From: CAZUYC01 sp964624475
Lineage (GTDB): Bacteria; Myxococcota_A; UBA9160; SMWR01
DNA: 64,000 bases
Direction of reading: 5' to 3'
NCBI GenBank assembly: GCA_964624475.1
Contig: CAZUYC010000112.1
Coordinates: forward strand, 1 to 64,000
Shown here: in pieces, positions 48,052 to 57,110 of the stretch
Layout: each line of letters begins with the position of its first letter
Position numbering within the stretch: the first letter of the stretch is position 1
The notes under the pieces: generated by a model
Seen by the model: only the letters and a program-made list of their open reading frames with translations
The model's database searches: none
Told to the model about the DNA's origin: nothing
Made by a program: the position numbers and the translations under genes

Positions 48052-51000
48052 CTAGACCACGAGCAGGATCGCGCGCGCCGGCTCGCCCGTGGCGAGGGCT
48101 ACGGCCCGGGCGTAGAGCGCGACCTGGCGCTCGTACTCGGCGCGGCGCGCCTCGAGCTCGCGGTCGGTCTTGAAGTCGACGACGGTCCAGGCGCCGGCGC
48201 CCCGCGCGGCATCGGGGGGCTCGCGGAACGCGAGATCGACGACGCCCTCGGCGAGCGTGCCGTCCTCGAGCCGCAGCGTCACCGGGCTCTCGCGCCGCAA
48301 GCCGCCTCGCTCCGCCGCGCGCGCGGCGCCGCGCAGGAGGGGATGGCGGAGCGCGGCCGCGGCCGCCGCGGCGGCCGCCGCGACCTCCTCGGGGAGCGCA
48401 CCGAGGAGCCGCCCCTGAGAGGCGGCCACCGCGCGGACCTCGGCCTCCCCGGCGCCGAGGTCCACGCTCGCGAGCACCGCGTGCACCAGCGAGCCGAAGC
48501 GAACGCCGCCGGGACGCGCCGCGCGGTCCCGCTCCACCTCCAGGACACCCACGGCCGCGAGCTCCGGCGCCGCGCCCGGCTCCTCCTTCGCGGCGAGCGC
48601 CGTCACCGCGGCGACGCGCAGCGACGGCTCGCCGCCGCGCGCGAGCGCCGCGGCCCGCGCTGCCTGCCAGCGCGCGTGCGCCTGCTCCCCCTCGGTCGCG
48701 TTCGCGCCTTCGGCGTCGGCCGCGAGGATCTGCTGCTGGCGCAAGCCCACCTCCTCCTCGCGACCCAGGTCGAGCGCCCGCGGGTCCCACCAGACGACGT
48801 CGCCGCCTCCCGCCTGCGCCGCGTGCAGGCCCGGGCGCACCGGCGGCGCCTCGAGCTTCGCGTTGGGCGGGCGCTCCCGCACCGAGTCGTCGCCGAAGGG
48901 CGGGCAGCCGGGCGCGACCCTCGGCTTGCGGCGATCCGCGGGCTTCGGGTGCACGGCCGGGTGGAGGACGTCGAGCCAGCCGGGGCGCTCCCCGTCGCCG
49001 ACGACGGGCACGACGAGGAGGTCGCGCGCGCGCGTCGCCGCGACGTAGGCGAGCCGCACCGCCTCCTCCTCGTCGCGACGCCGCTCGTCGTCGGCGGCGA
49101 GCAGGAGCTCGAGCGGAGCGCAGCCGCAGAGCGCCTCGGCGAAGAGCCCGCGCTCCGGGTCCACGTGGCGCGTCGGAGTCTCGCGGGTGCGCTTGCAGGT
49201 CGGGTCGGCGAGGACGACGACCGGGAACTCGAGCCCCTTGGCGCGGTGCACCGTCATGAGGCGCACGCCCTCGGTCCCCTGTTCAACGACCGGGGCGTCC
49301 TCCGCCTCGCCGCGCTCCGCCTCCGCGAGCAGGCGCTCCACGAAGGCGCGGAAGGAGGCGGCGCCGCCGCGCTCGAAGCGGCGCGCGAGGTCGATCGTGC
49401 GCAGGCAGTTGGCGAGCGCCTGCTCGCCGGTCGGCCAGATCGCGATGCCCGCGTGCGCGCGCACCGCGGCGAGGAGCCGCCCGATCGTCTCCGCGACCGG
49501 CCTGCGGTTGCGCCCGAGGTGCAGCCGCGCAAGCACGCCGAGCGCCTCCGCGACCTCGCGCTGCGGGCTCGGCAGCGCCGCGGGGTCGAAGCGCCGCAGC
49601 GGATGCAGGCGCTTCCACTCGTGGCGGAAGGCGAGCAGCGCATCGTCGCCGAGCGCGAAGAGCGGCCCGCGCAGCGTGGCGAAGACGCGCAGCTCGTCCT
49701 CCGGCCACTCGATCGCGCAGAGCGCGTTGCGGATCGCGAGCACCTCCTCGCGGGCGTGGAAGGAGCGCCCGCCGACGAGCACGTGGGGCACGCCGCGCAC
49801 CTCGAGCGCGCGCACGTAGCCGCGTGTCACGTCGGTGCGGAAGCTCCGGAAGCGCCGGAAGAGGATGCAGACGTGGCGCGGCGCCACCGGAACGGGAGAG
49901 CTGCCGCCGCGCTCCGTCACCCGCCAGCCGCTCCGGCCCACGAGCCAGTCGACGAAGGCTCCGACCGCATCCGGGAGCGAGGCGTCGATCGCGAAGTCGA
50001 CGACCGTCCCGTACTTCCCGTACGGCTGAGGCACCGGGAGCGCCACCAGCGCGGGCCGCCCCGGGATCTCCTCGCGCCACGGCGCGAGCGCTTCGTACCC
50101 GGCCTGGCTGCCCTCGGGCGTGGCGCGGATCCGCGGCGCGAAGGCCGCGTTCACCGCCGCCTGGAGGGAAGGGACCGAGCGGAAGCTCGTCGTGAGCTGG
50201 AGCAGCGCCGCGCCGCTCCGCACGAGCTGGCGCTTCGTCTGCTCGTAGATCATCACGTCCGCGCGCCGGAAGCGGTAGATGGACTGCTTCGGATCGCCGA
50301 CCAGGAAGAGCTTGCCGGGGACGGGACGGACCTCGTGCCAGCTCCCGGCATCCGGATCGTCGGCGGCCAGCAGCAGCAGGAGCTCGGCCTGGAGCGGGTC
50401 GGTGTCCTGGAACTCGTCGACGAAGAAGTGCGAGAAGCGCTGCTGGAGCCCGCGGCGCACGCCCGCGTGGCCGCGCACGAGGTCGCGCGCGCGCACGAGG
50501 AGATCCAGGAAGTCGAGGCGCCCGGCCTTGCGCTTGCGCGCCTCGTAGCCGGCGACGACCGGCCGCAGCTCCTCGCGCAGGCGCGCGGCCAGGTCGGCAT
50601 CGCAGGCCGCCAGCAGCGCGTCGAGTCTCGCCTTGGCGGCGTCGCGGCGCGCGATCACCTCCTCGCGCGGACGGCCGGGGGCGTAGGAGCGCCGCGGCGA
50701 CCCGCGCCAGTGCCAGCCCACGCTGCGCGCGCGGGCGAGCGCGCGCAGCTCGGCCTCGAGCCCGTCGGGGTCGCGGCCCCGCACCGCCTCGAGGCGGCGC
50801 GTCTCCTCCACGAAGCGGGCGATCTCGGCCAGGTTGCGCGCGAGGTAGTCGTCCGCGCGCTGCGCGCGAGCGGCGAGCGCGCCGGCGGCCGCGAGCTCCT
50901 CCATCGCGCGGTCGAGCTCGGCTTCGCGCGCGAAGGGCTCGCGGCGCCAGGGGGCGGGGAAGTCGCGGTGCAGGACGAGCGCGCCGGCGGCCGCCCGAAG

Positions 51001-51516
51001 CTGCTCGCGGGGGCCCGCCGCGTCCGGGCCGCGCGGGCGCCGGCGCAGCACGCGCCGCACGCCCTCCGGAGGGTCGGCCAGCGCCGCCTCGAACCAGGCG
51101 TCGAAGGCGGCGTCGAGGAGCCCCTCGGACTCGTCCTCGGGTGCGACCGTGAAGAGCGGGTCGACGCCGGCCTCGACGGGCCGCTCGCGAAGGCAGTCCG
51201 CGCAGAAGGCGTGGATCGTCCCGATGTGGGCGAGCTCGAGGTGCTCGGTCGCCTGCTCGAGCCGGTCGCGCTCGGGGCCCGCCGCCCCCGCGCGCGCCTT
51301 CTCGATCTCCTCGCGCAGGCGCAGCTTCATCTCGCCCGCGGCCTTCTCGGTGAAGGTCACGGCGACGACCCGGTCGAGGGTCGCCGCCCCCGCGCGCAGG
51401 AGGGCCACGATGCGCCCGACGAGCTCGCTGGTCTTGCCGGTGCCCGCCGCCGCCTCGACGAAGAGCGTGGTCGCGAGATCCTCGCGGATGCGCCGGCGCG
51501 CCTCGGCGTCGGCCAT
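48052..51516 (-). CDS. addA: UvrD-type helicase-nuclease, AddA-like
   Basis: A 1,154-residue SF1 helicase. Walker A is FVEAAAGTGKTSELVGRI (near residues 18-35), motif Ia VVAVTFTEKAAGEMKLRLRE, motif II FSHFFVDEFQDTDPLQAELL, motif III LFLVGDPKQSIYRFRRAD, motif V GVRLMTVHRAKGLEFPVVVLAD and motif VI VRLAYVAATRARDLLVVP. The C-terminal RecB-type nuclease has GVVDLAFREPPD and WTVVDFKTDRELE (D...DxK). It should resect double-strand breaks with its AddB-like partner. ATG 51516 has GGAG eight bases upstream; GTG 51537, overlapping the addB-like stop (GTGA), is an equally plausible start adding seven residues. Confidence 0.88.
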   Translation of the reverse strand: MADAEARRRIREDLATTLFVEAAAGTGKTSELVGRIVALLRAGAATLDRVVAVTFTEKAAGEMKLRLREEIEKARAGAAGPERDRLEQATEHLELAHIGTIHAFCADCLRERPVEAGVDPLFTVAPEDESEGLLDAAFDAWFEAALADPPEGVRRVLRRRPRGPDAAGPREQLRAAAGALVLHRDFPAPWRREPFAREAELDRAMEELAAAGALAARAQRADDYLARNLAEIARFVEETRRLEAVRGRDPDGLEAELRALARARSVGWHWRGSPRRSYAPGRPREEVIARRDAAKARLDALLAACDADLAARLREELRPVVAGYEARKRKAGRLDFLDLLVRARDLVRGHAGVRRGLQQRFSHFFVDEFQDTDPLQAELLLLLAADDPDAGSWHEVRPVPGKLFLVGDPKQSIYRFRRADVMIYEQTKRQLVRSGAALLQLTTSFRSVPSLQAAVNAAFAPRIRATPEGSQAGYEALAPWREEIPGRPALVALPVPQPYGKYGTVVDFAIDASLPDAVGAFVDWLVGRSGWRVTERGGSSPVPVAPRHVCILFRRFRSFRTDVTRGYVRALEVRGVPHVLVGGRSFHAREEVLAIRNALCAIEWPEDELRVFATLRGPLFALGDDALLAFRHEWKRLHPLRRFDPAALPSPQREVAEALGVLARLHLGRNRRPVAETIGRLLAAVRAHAGIAIWPTGEQALANCLRTIDLARRFERGGAASFRAFVERLLAEAERGEAEDAPVVEQGTEGVRLMTVHRAKGLEFPVVVLADPTCKRTRETPTRHVDPERGLFAEALCGCAPLELLLAADDERRRDEEEAVRLAYVAATRARDLLVVPVVGDGERPGWLDVLHPAVHPKPADRRKPRVAPGCPPFGDDSVRERPPNAKLEAPPVRPGLHAAQAGGGDVVWWDPRALDLGREEEVGLRQQQILAADAEGANATEGEQAHARWQAARAAALARGGEPSLRVAAVTALAAKEEPGAAPELAAVGVLEVERDRAARPGGVRFGSLVHAVLASVDLGAGEAEVRAVAASQGRLLGALPEEVAAAAAAAAAALRHPLLRGAARAAERGGLRRESPVTLRLEDGTLAEGVVDLAFREPPDAARGAGAWTVVDFKTDRELEARRAEYERQVALYARAVALATGEPARAILLVV

Positions 51517-51533
51517 GGGGCCGCTCCGCGCGC

Positions 51534-54500
51534 TCACGGCAGTTCCCGCAGGCGCCCGAGGTCCTCGAGCTCGGCCCGGCTCTTGCGCCGCGTGCGGAGC
51601 TCCTCGTAGGGTCCGCACACGTCGGCGTAGTCGCACCAGCGGCAGGCGCCCTCGGCCGGGGCCGCGGGGAGGAAGGGCTCGGCGAGCGCGGCGCCGACGA
51701 CGCGCGCCACCTGCTCCGCGCTCCCGCGCGCGGCGGCGTCGAGCGGGACGGTCACCTCCGCGAAGCCGCCGGCCGCGGTGCAGTAGTACAGGCGCCCCGC
51801 CACGCTGCGCGCGTCCGGGAAGAGCTTCTCGACGGCGAGCGCGTAGAGGACGGGCTGGAGCGATGCGCCGCCTGCCACCACGCCGCCCGGGGCCATGCGC
51901 TCGCGACCGGTCTTGTGGTCGGTCGCGCGCAGGGCGCCGTCGGCGCGGCGCTCGACCAGGTCGATCGAGCCGCGCAGCCGGATCCCGCACTCCAGCGCGA
52001 CGGGCTCGGCCCGGGAGTGCGGGTCGCGCGCGCGGCGCTCGGAGAGGCCGAAGGCGAGCTCGAAGCGCCACGGCACGAAGCCCGAGTCGTCCTCGCTCGC
52101 GCGGCGCAGCCACTCGCGGAGATCCGAGCGCACGCCCGCCACACCATCCGCCCAGACGCGCTCGATCGCCGGGGCGAGCTCGTCGTGGTGGCGCGCTGCG
52201 ACGCGGTCCAGGACCAGGTCGAGGAGCTCGCGGGCGCGCGGCAGCGTCGCGGCCGTGACCGGGAGGAGCCCTTCGCGATCGAGCGCGCCGAAGAGCTCGA
52301 AGTGCACGTCGTGCACGAGCGAGCCGCGCTGCAGCGGGCCGAGCTCGTCGATCGCCTCGGGCACCTCGCGCGGAGCGAGCCTGTGTACGGCGTGGAGCAG
52401 GAACCGGTACGGGCAGGCGGCGAAGGTCTGCAGGGCCGTCGGCGAGTAGCTCCGCTCCGGGAGCGCGTGGCTCGCGATCGCGGCGAGCGCGGCCGGGGAG
52501 ATCTCCTCGCGGGCGCCCTCGCCGGGGCGGACCAGCCCGTCGGCGCCGGTCCAGCGCGGGAGCCAGCGGCGCGCGCGGAAGCGCAGCGCGCGCCCGAGGT
52601 GCGGGTTCGCGCCGAGGAGATAGTTGGCCGTGCCGGCGCTCTGCGCCGGATCGAGCGCGAAGATCCGGCGCAGGAGGGCGAGATCGTGCTCCGCCTCGTC
52701 GATCGCGTCCTCGGGCCGCTCGGGCGCCGGCCAGCCGACGCGCGTCTCGCTCGCGCGCTCGGCCCGCTCGCCGAGCGCGGCCGAGCCGGGGAGCATCCCC
52801 TCGCCGGCGCGGAGCGCCTCGAGTACGTAGAAGGAGGCGACGCGCGGCCGCGACTTCTCGAGGTCGAGGCGCGGCCAGGAGAGGAAGAGGCGGCTCGTCG
52901 CGGCGCCCGCAGCCACGCGCAGCGCCAGCCGCTCGTGGGCCACGCGCTGCTCGTTCGTCTCGAGCTGCCCCCAATGATCTTCGCTCGGCGTTGCCTCGCT
53001 GCGCGCTTCGCTTGCGTCCGCGAGCTCGCGGCGCTGCGCGTCGAGCAGGATCGGGTCCTCGGCGATCTGCCGCGGGAAGAGCTTCTCCGCGAGCCCGGGC
53101 ACGAAGACCACCTCGAAGACCATGCCGCGTGCGGCCTCGCACGGCGCGACGAAGACGCGCCCGTAGCGGCTGCGCGGCGGCGGGAGCGCGAGCTCGAGCA
53201 GGCGCTCGCCGAGGACGAGCTGCACCTCCGCGAGCCCGACGGGGCCGACCTCCGCCATCGGCGCGAGCTCCGCGAGCACGGAGTGCACGCGCTGTGGGCG
53301 GCGCAACGCGCGCGCCGCGAGCGCGGAGAGGCGATCCTGCCAGACGCCCCAGCTCGCCTCGCGCGGGAGCTCCGCGAGCTCGGCCACGAGCGGCAGCGCG
53401 AAGCCGCGCAGCGCCGAGAGGTCGGCGAGGTCGCGGCGGATGCGCTGCGCGGTGGCGCCCTCGGCGTCGTCCTGCGCGGCCAGGTCGAGCTCGAGCTCGT
53501 GGCGCAGTCCGGTGAGGCGCCGCTCCCAGCGCTCGCGGCCGCCGATCACCGCCGCCTCGACGAGGAGCTTCTCCCAGCGCCGCGGCGCGCGCAGGCGGCC
53601 GGCCGTGACGGCGACGGCCTCCGGGTCCGGAGCGAGCCCCCGCAGCGGGTCCTCGCCCCGCGCCGCGGCGTCGGCGTCGGCGTCCTCCGCGGCGGCGGCT
53701 GCCCCGAGCGCCTCGGCCACGGCCTCCGCGACGAGCTCGGCGTCGGGCGCGACCCAGCGCTCCGCCGGCACCGGCGGCGGGGCGCCCGCTTCCGTGGCGT
53801 CGGGCACCTCGCCCTGCGAGAGGTACTCCGCGAAGCGGCGCGCGGAGAGCCCGTCGCCGGCGCAGGCGAGGAGCGCGAGAAAGGCCCGGCCGGCGGGATC
53901 GGGCCGCAGCGCGCCGGCCGCGAAGTGCGCGGGGATCCCCGCCCGGCCGAGGGCCTCCTCGAGGTGGGGCCGGTACTCCTCGGGCGAGCGCAGGAGGATC
54001 GCCATGCGGTCGAAGGCGATGCCCTCGCCCGCCAGGCGAAGGCAGCGCCGGGCGATCTCCACGCACTCGCGGCTCTCGCCGGGAGCGGAGAGGATCTCGA
54101 TCCCTCCGTCCGGAGGCCGCCCGAACGGGGCGCTCTTCTCGAAGAGGTGCGACTGGAGCGACGCGAGCGCGTTCGCGGGCGCGCTGGCCGGCGGGCCCTC
54201 CTGGGGCGCGCCCGCCACCGGCTCGCCCGCCACCGGCTCGCCCGCTACCGGCTCGAGCCCGATCGAACGCAGCTGCGCGAGCGTGCGCAGGTCGCCGGCG
54301 GGGAGGGTGGCGAGCCCCGCCGGCGCGCGCGCGAGCAGCGCGGCGACGAGCTCGCGCTCGGCCGCGCTCCGGACGGCGACGTCGAGGAGGAGCGTCGGAA
54401 GCCCGAGCAGCGGGTGCGCGAGGGAGGCGCTGCGCGCCGCCGCCTCGGCGAGCCCGAGCACGCGGGCGCGGTCGGCGAGCCCCGCCCGGGCGAGCGCCGC

Positions 54501-54986
54501 GTCGTAGGCCGCGAGCAGCGCCCCGAGCTCCGGCGCGACGGCGGCGATCGCCTGCGGGTCCGCGCGCGCGAGCCGCAGCTCCTCGAGCGTGCGCGCGACC
54601 GCGCGCGGCAGGCCCGGGCCGTCGCGCACGCCCTCGTAGCGCCCGAGCTCCCCGCGCCGGGCGAGCTCCGCGACGACGCGCGTGGCAACCGCCTCGGCGG
54701 CGAGGCGTCCGATCGGGACGAGGGCGCCCTCACACAGGGCCGGACCCGCGAGCGAGGCGGCGAGGCGCGCGAGCGAGGCCCGCTGCCAGCCGAAGGCGGC
54801 GGTGCGCTCGCGCGCGGCCTCGCGCAGGAGATCCCGCGCGGCGTCGGGGCTCGCGACGACGAGGAGCTCGGTCCCTCCGCCCGCGTCCACCTCGCGCAGC
54901 CACGCACGCGCGCGCTCGACCCGCTCGGCCGAGCGCGGGGAAAGGAATACGAGACTTGACCGAGGCACGCCCGGTGGGCATAGCAT
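51534..54986 (-). CDS. addB: AddB-like helicase/PD-(D/E)XK nuclease
   Basis: A 1,150-residue protein. The N-terminal half resembles inactive UvrD-like AddB folds (LVFLSPRSAERVERARAWL...). The C-terminal nuclease has YSPTALQTFAACPYRFLLHAVHRL, CGIRLRGSIDLVERRADGALRATDHKTGRERM (D...DHK) and a Cys cluster ACRWCDYADVCGPY, which together with the Cys in AACPY could bind an iron-sulfur cluster as in AddB. It overlaps or abuts the addA-like gene and is read first. A threefold VAGEP repeat lies in the middle. ATG 54986 is chosen as the first start before the N-terminal strand. Confidence 0.85.
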   Translation of the reverse strand: MLCPPGVPRSSLVFLSPRSAERVERARAWLREVDAGGGTELLVVASPDAARDLLREAARERTAAFGWQRASLARLAASLAGPALCEGALVPIGRLAAEAVATRVVAELARRGELGRYEGVRDGPGLPRAVARTLEELRLARADPQAIAAVAPELGALLAAYDAALARAGLADRARVLGLAEAAARSASLAHPLLGLPTLLLDVAVRSAAERELVAALLARAPAGLATLPAGDLRTLAQLRSIGLEPVAGEPVAGEPVAGAPQEGPPASAPANALASLQSHLFEKSAPFGRPPDGGIEILSAPGESRECVEIARRCLRLAGEGIAFDRMAILLRSPEEYRPHLEEALGRAGIPAHFAAGALRPDPAGRAFLALLACAGDGLSARRFAEYLSQGEVPDATEAGAPPPVPAERWVAPDAELVAEAVAEALGAAAAAEDADADAAARGEDPLRGLAPDPEAVAVTAGRLRAPRRWEKLLVEAAVIGGRERWERRLTGLRHELELDLAAQDDAEGATAQRIRRDLADLSALRGFALPLVAELAELPREASWGVWQDRLSALAARALRRPQRVHSVLAELAPMAEVGPVGLAEVQLVLGERLLELALPPPRSRYGRVFVAPCEAARGMVFEVVFVPGLAEKLFPRQIAEDPILLDAQRRELADASEARSEATPSEDHWGQLETNEQRVAHERLALRVAAGAATSRLFLSWPRLDLEKSRPRVASFYVLEALRAGEGMLPGSAALGERAERASETRVGWPAPERPEDAIDEAEHDLALLRRIFALDPAQSAGTANYLLGANPHLGRALRFRARRWLPRWTGADGLVRPGEGAREEISPAALAAIASHALPERSYSPTALQTFAACPYRFLLHAVHRLAPREVPEAIDELGPLQRGSLVHDVHFELFGALDREGLLPVTAATLPRARELLDLVLDRVAARHHDELAPAIERVWADGVAGVRSDLREWLRRASEDDSGFVPWRFELAFGLSERRARDPHSRAEPVALECGIRLRGSIDLVERRADGALRATDHKTGRERMAPGGVVAGGASLQPVLYALAVEKLFPDARSVAGRLYYCTAAGGFAEVTVPLDAAARGSAEQVARVVGAALAEPFLPAAPAEGACRWCDYADVCGPYEELRTRRKSRAELEDLGRLRELP
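54211..54255. repeat. 3 x 15-bp tandem repeat inside the addB-like gene
   Basis: CCCGCCACCGGCTCG occurs three times in a row (the third copy has one change, C to T). It encodes EPVAGEPVAGEPVAG on the minus strand in a linker of the addB-like protein. The in-frame unit of 15 bases can expand or contract without breaking the gene. Confidence 0.8.
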
Positions 54987-55027
54987 GGGGTACCGTCGCG
55001 GCGCCCGACCGCACGGAGGCCCCCCCC

Positions 55028-55294
55028 ATGCCGGCCCACGCGTCCCAGGTCCGGGTGCAAGAGGCGGAGCCCGGAGGGCTCGGCAGCGCCGAGCGCTGGT
55101 GCATCCGCCAGGTCCTGCGCGCGCTCGGCGACCCGTCCTTCTCCCTGGCCGCCTGGAACGGTGAGGAGTTCGCCCCGCGTGGCGCTTCGCCCCAGGGTCG
55201 CCTGCGCCTGCGCGAGCACATCCCGGCGCTCCGCCTGCCGTGGACGCGCGAGTGGATCTACGGCGGGGCGGGTGCGGGCGGGGAGGTCGTCTAG
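55028..55294 (+). pseudogene. N-terminal fragment resembling a cyclopropane-fatty-acid synthase
   Basis: An 88-residue frame: AERWCIRQVLRALGDPSFSLAAWNGEEFAPRGASPQGRLRLREH. This looks like the first domain of CFA-synthase/SAM methyltransferases (ALG-x-P-x-x-x-x-WdG). The methyltransferase domain, normally about 300 more residues, is missing; the frame ends after WTREWIYGG. It overlaps the next gene by TAGTG. Either a truncated relic whose translation now feeds the flavoprotein gene, or an unrelated small protein. Confidence 0.5.
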
Positions 55295-56433
55295 TGGAGC
55301 GCTGCGACGTCGTGGTCGTCGGCGGCGGCCCGGGCGGCTCGAGCTGCGCCCTGGGGCTGCGCGGAAGCGGCTTCGACGTCGTCGTCGTCGACCGCGCGCA
55401 GTTCCCGCGCGACAAGGTCTGTGCCGGATGGATCACGCCCCAGATCTGCGCCGCGCTCGGGATCGAGCCGGAGCACTACCGCAAGGAGCGCGTGATGCAG
55501 CCGATCCGCGGCTTCAGCGTCGCGCGCCAGGGGGATCCCGAGACGCGGGTCGACTGCGGCGAGGTCGTGAGCTTCGGGATCCGCCGCTGCGAGTTCGACC
55601 ACTACCTGCTCGAGCGGGCGGGCGCGCGCCTGCGCCTCGGCGAGCCGGTCCTGGACCTCCGGCGCGAGGCCGGCCGCTGGGTGCTGAACGGCGAGCTCTC
55701 CGCCCGCGCGCTCGTCGGCGCCGGCGGCCACTTCTGCCCCGTGGCGCGCAAGCTCGGCGCGAGGCCGGGGGGGGCCGAGCCGGCCACCGTCCTCGCCCGC
55801 GAGATCGAGTTCGAGATGAGCCCCGAGCAGCAGCGGGCATGCGCGGTCCGGCCGGATCTCCCGGCGCTCACCTTCAGCCGCGACCTGCGCGGCTACGGCT
55901 GGGTGGTGCGCAAGGGCGATTGGCTCAACGTCGGTCTCGGTCGCCAGGACGCGCGCTCGTTCCCGCGCCGCGTCGAGGAGTTCCTGGGCTGGCTCACGGC
56001 CACCGGGCGGGTTCCGGCGGGGGTGCCGCGGCGGCTGCGCGGCCACGCCTATCTCCTGAACGCCGAGTCTCCGCGCCCGCTCGCGGCGGAAGGCGTGCTG
56101 CTCGTCGGCGACGCCGCCGGCCTCGCCTACGCGCGCAGCGGCGAGGGGATCCGCCCCGCCGTCGAATCGGGTCTGCTCGCCGCCCGCGCGCTCCGCGACG
56201 GGATCCGCCGCCCGCCGCTCGAGATGGCCCGCGCCTACGCGAGTGCCGTGCTCGCGCGCTTCGGCCCCCGCTCGGGCCGCGCACGGCCGGGCCTGCGCGG
56301 GCGCCTCCCCGAGCGCTGGCGCGGCTTCCTCGCCGCGCGCGCCCTCGCCTCCGAGTGGTTCGCGCGCCGCTTCGTGGTCGAACGCTGGTTCCTGCACCGC
56401 GAGATCCCGCCCCTGGCGCTCGCCTCGGGCTGA
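55294..56433 (+). CDS. geranylgeranyl-reductase-like FAD-dependent oxidoreductase
   Basis: A 379-residue flavoprotein. The Rossmann motif CDVVVVGGGPGGSSCALGLRGSGFDVVVVDRAQFPRDKVCAGWI (shown as one region: GGGPGGS near residues 10-16, then DKVCAG near 37-42) and the second FAD motif GVLLVGDAAGLAYARSGEGIRPAVESG are typical of the geranylgeranyl reductase group, which reduces double bonds or hydroxylates lipids. GTG 55294 shares its G with the stop of the upstream fragment (TAGTG), indicating coupling. The next gene follows after 10 bases. Confidence 0.88.
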   Translation: MERCDVVVVGGGPGGSSCALGLRGSGFDVVVVDRAQFPRDKVCAGWITPQICAALGIEPEHYRKERVMQPIRGFSVARQGDPETRVDCGEVVSFGIRRCEFDHYLLERAGARLRLGEPVLDLRREAGRWVLNGELSARALVGAGGHFCPVARKLGARPGGAEPATVLAREIEFEMSPEQQRACAVRPDLPALTFSRDLRGYGWVVRKGDWLNVGLGRQDARSFPRRVEEFLGWLTATGRVPAGVPRRLRGHAYLLNAESPRPLAAEGVLLVGDAAGLAYARSGEGIRPAVESGLLAARALRDGIRRPPLEMARAYASAVLARFGPRSGRARPGLRGRLPERWRGFLAARALASEWFARRFVVERWFLHREIPPLALASG

Positions 56434-56443
56434 CGGAGGGCTC

Positions 56444-56947
56444 ATGCGCCGAAGACGCTCCAAGACCCACCCGGCGGCGACGCAGCCGCGCACCGACCGC
56501 ACCCCCGAGCGCCAGCTCGACAGCTACGGGCTGCGCGGGAAGCTCCCCGACCCCACGGCCTGCAGCGGGTGTGGGGCGATCTACCGCGACGGACGCTGGT
56601 GTTTCGGCGCGCCTCCCGCCGACGCGCACCGCACGCGCTGCCCCGCCTGCCGGCGCATCGAGGACGACTACCCGGCCGGCATCCTCCGGGTCTCGGGCGA
56701 CTTCGCGGCGGCTCACGCCGCGGAGATCCAGAGCCTCGCGCGCCACGTGGAGGAGCGGGAGAAGCAGGAGCACGCCCTCAAGCGCATCATGTCGATCGAG
56801 ACCGAGGGGAAGGACCTCCTCATCAAGACGACCGACGCGAAGCTCGCGCGCGGCATCGGCGAGGCGCTCGAGCACGCCTACCACGGCGAGCTCCACTACC
56901 GCATGACCGAGGCAGAGAACGTGCTGCGCGTGGAGTGGAAGCGCTAA
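56444..56947 (+). CDS. BCAM0308-like zinc-ribbon protein
   Basis: A 167-residue protein. Residues 33-75 form a zinc ribbon with two Cys pairs (ACSGCGAIYRDGRWCFG and RTRCPACRRIEDDYPAGIL). The C-terminal half contains RIMSIETEGKDLLIKTTDAKLARGIGEALEHAYHGEL, a region typical of BCAM0308/NMD3-like proteins of unknown function in bacteria. GGAGG precedes ATG 56444. Probably cotranscribed with the flavoprotein gene. A nucleic-acid-linked role is suggested by the ribbon only. Confidence 0.78.
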   Translation: MRRRRSKTHPAATQPRTDRTPERQLDSYGLRGKLPDPTACSGCGAIYRDGRWCFGAPPADAHRTRCPACRRIEDDYPAGILRVSGDFAAAHAAEIQSLARHVEEREKQEHALKRIMSIETEGKDLLIKTTDAKLARGIGEALEHAYHGELHYRMTEAENVLRVEWKR

Positions 56948-57110
56948 CGCACGGGACAGCAGCTCGCCCCGCTGGGTCGTCTCGCCCAGGCATCAAGACA
57001 GCACCCGACCTATGTAGCCGGGCTGTACCCGTGCGTTTCCAGAACATCGCGAGTTTCAAGTTCGCAGACGATGACCGCATCTGTCACAGCGGCGTGTCAA
57101 CCTACAAAGC

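Noticed and set aside
51517..54066. N-terminal extension of the addA-like protein across the addB-like gene
   Set aside because: The open frame continues far upstream but is antisense-free shadow of addB in another frame; helicase homology begins at the ATG 51516 or GTG 51537.
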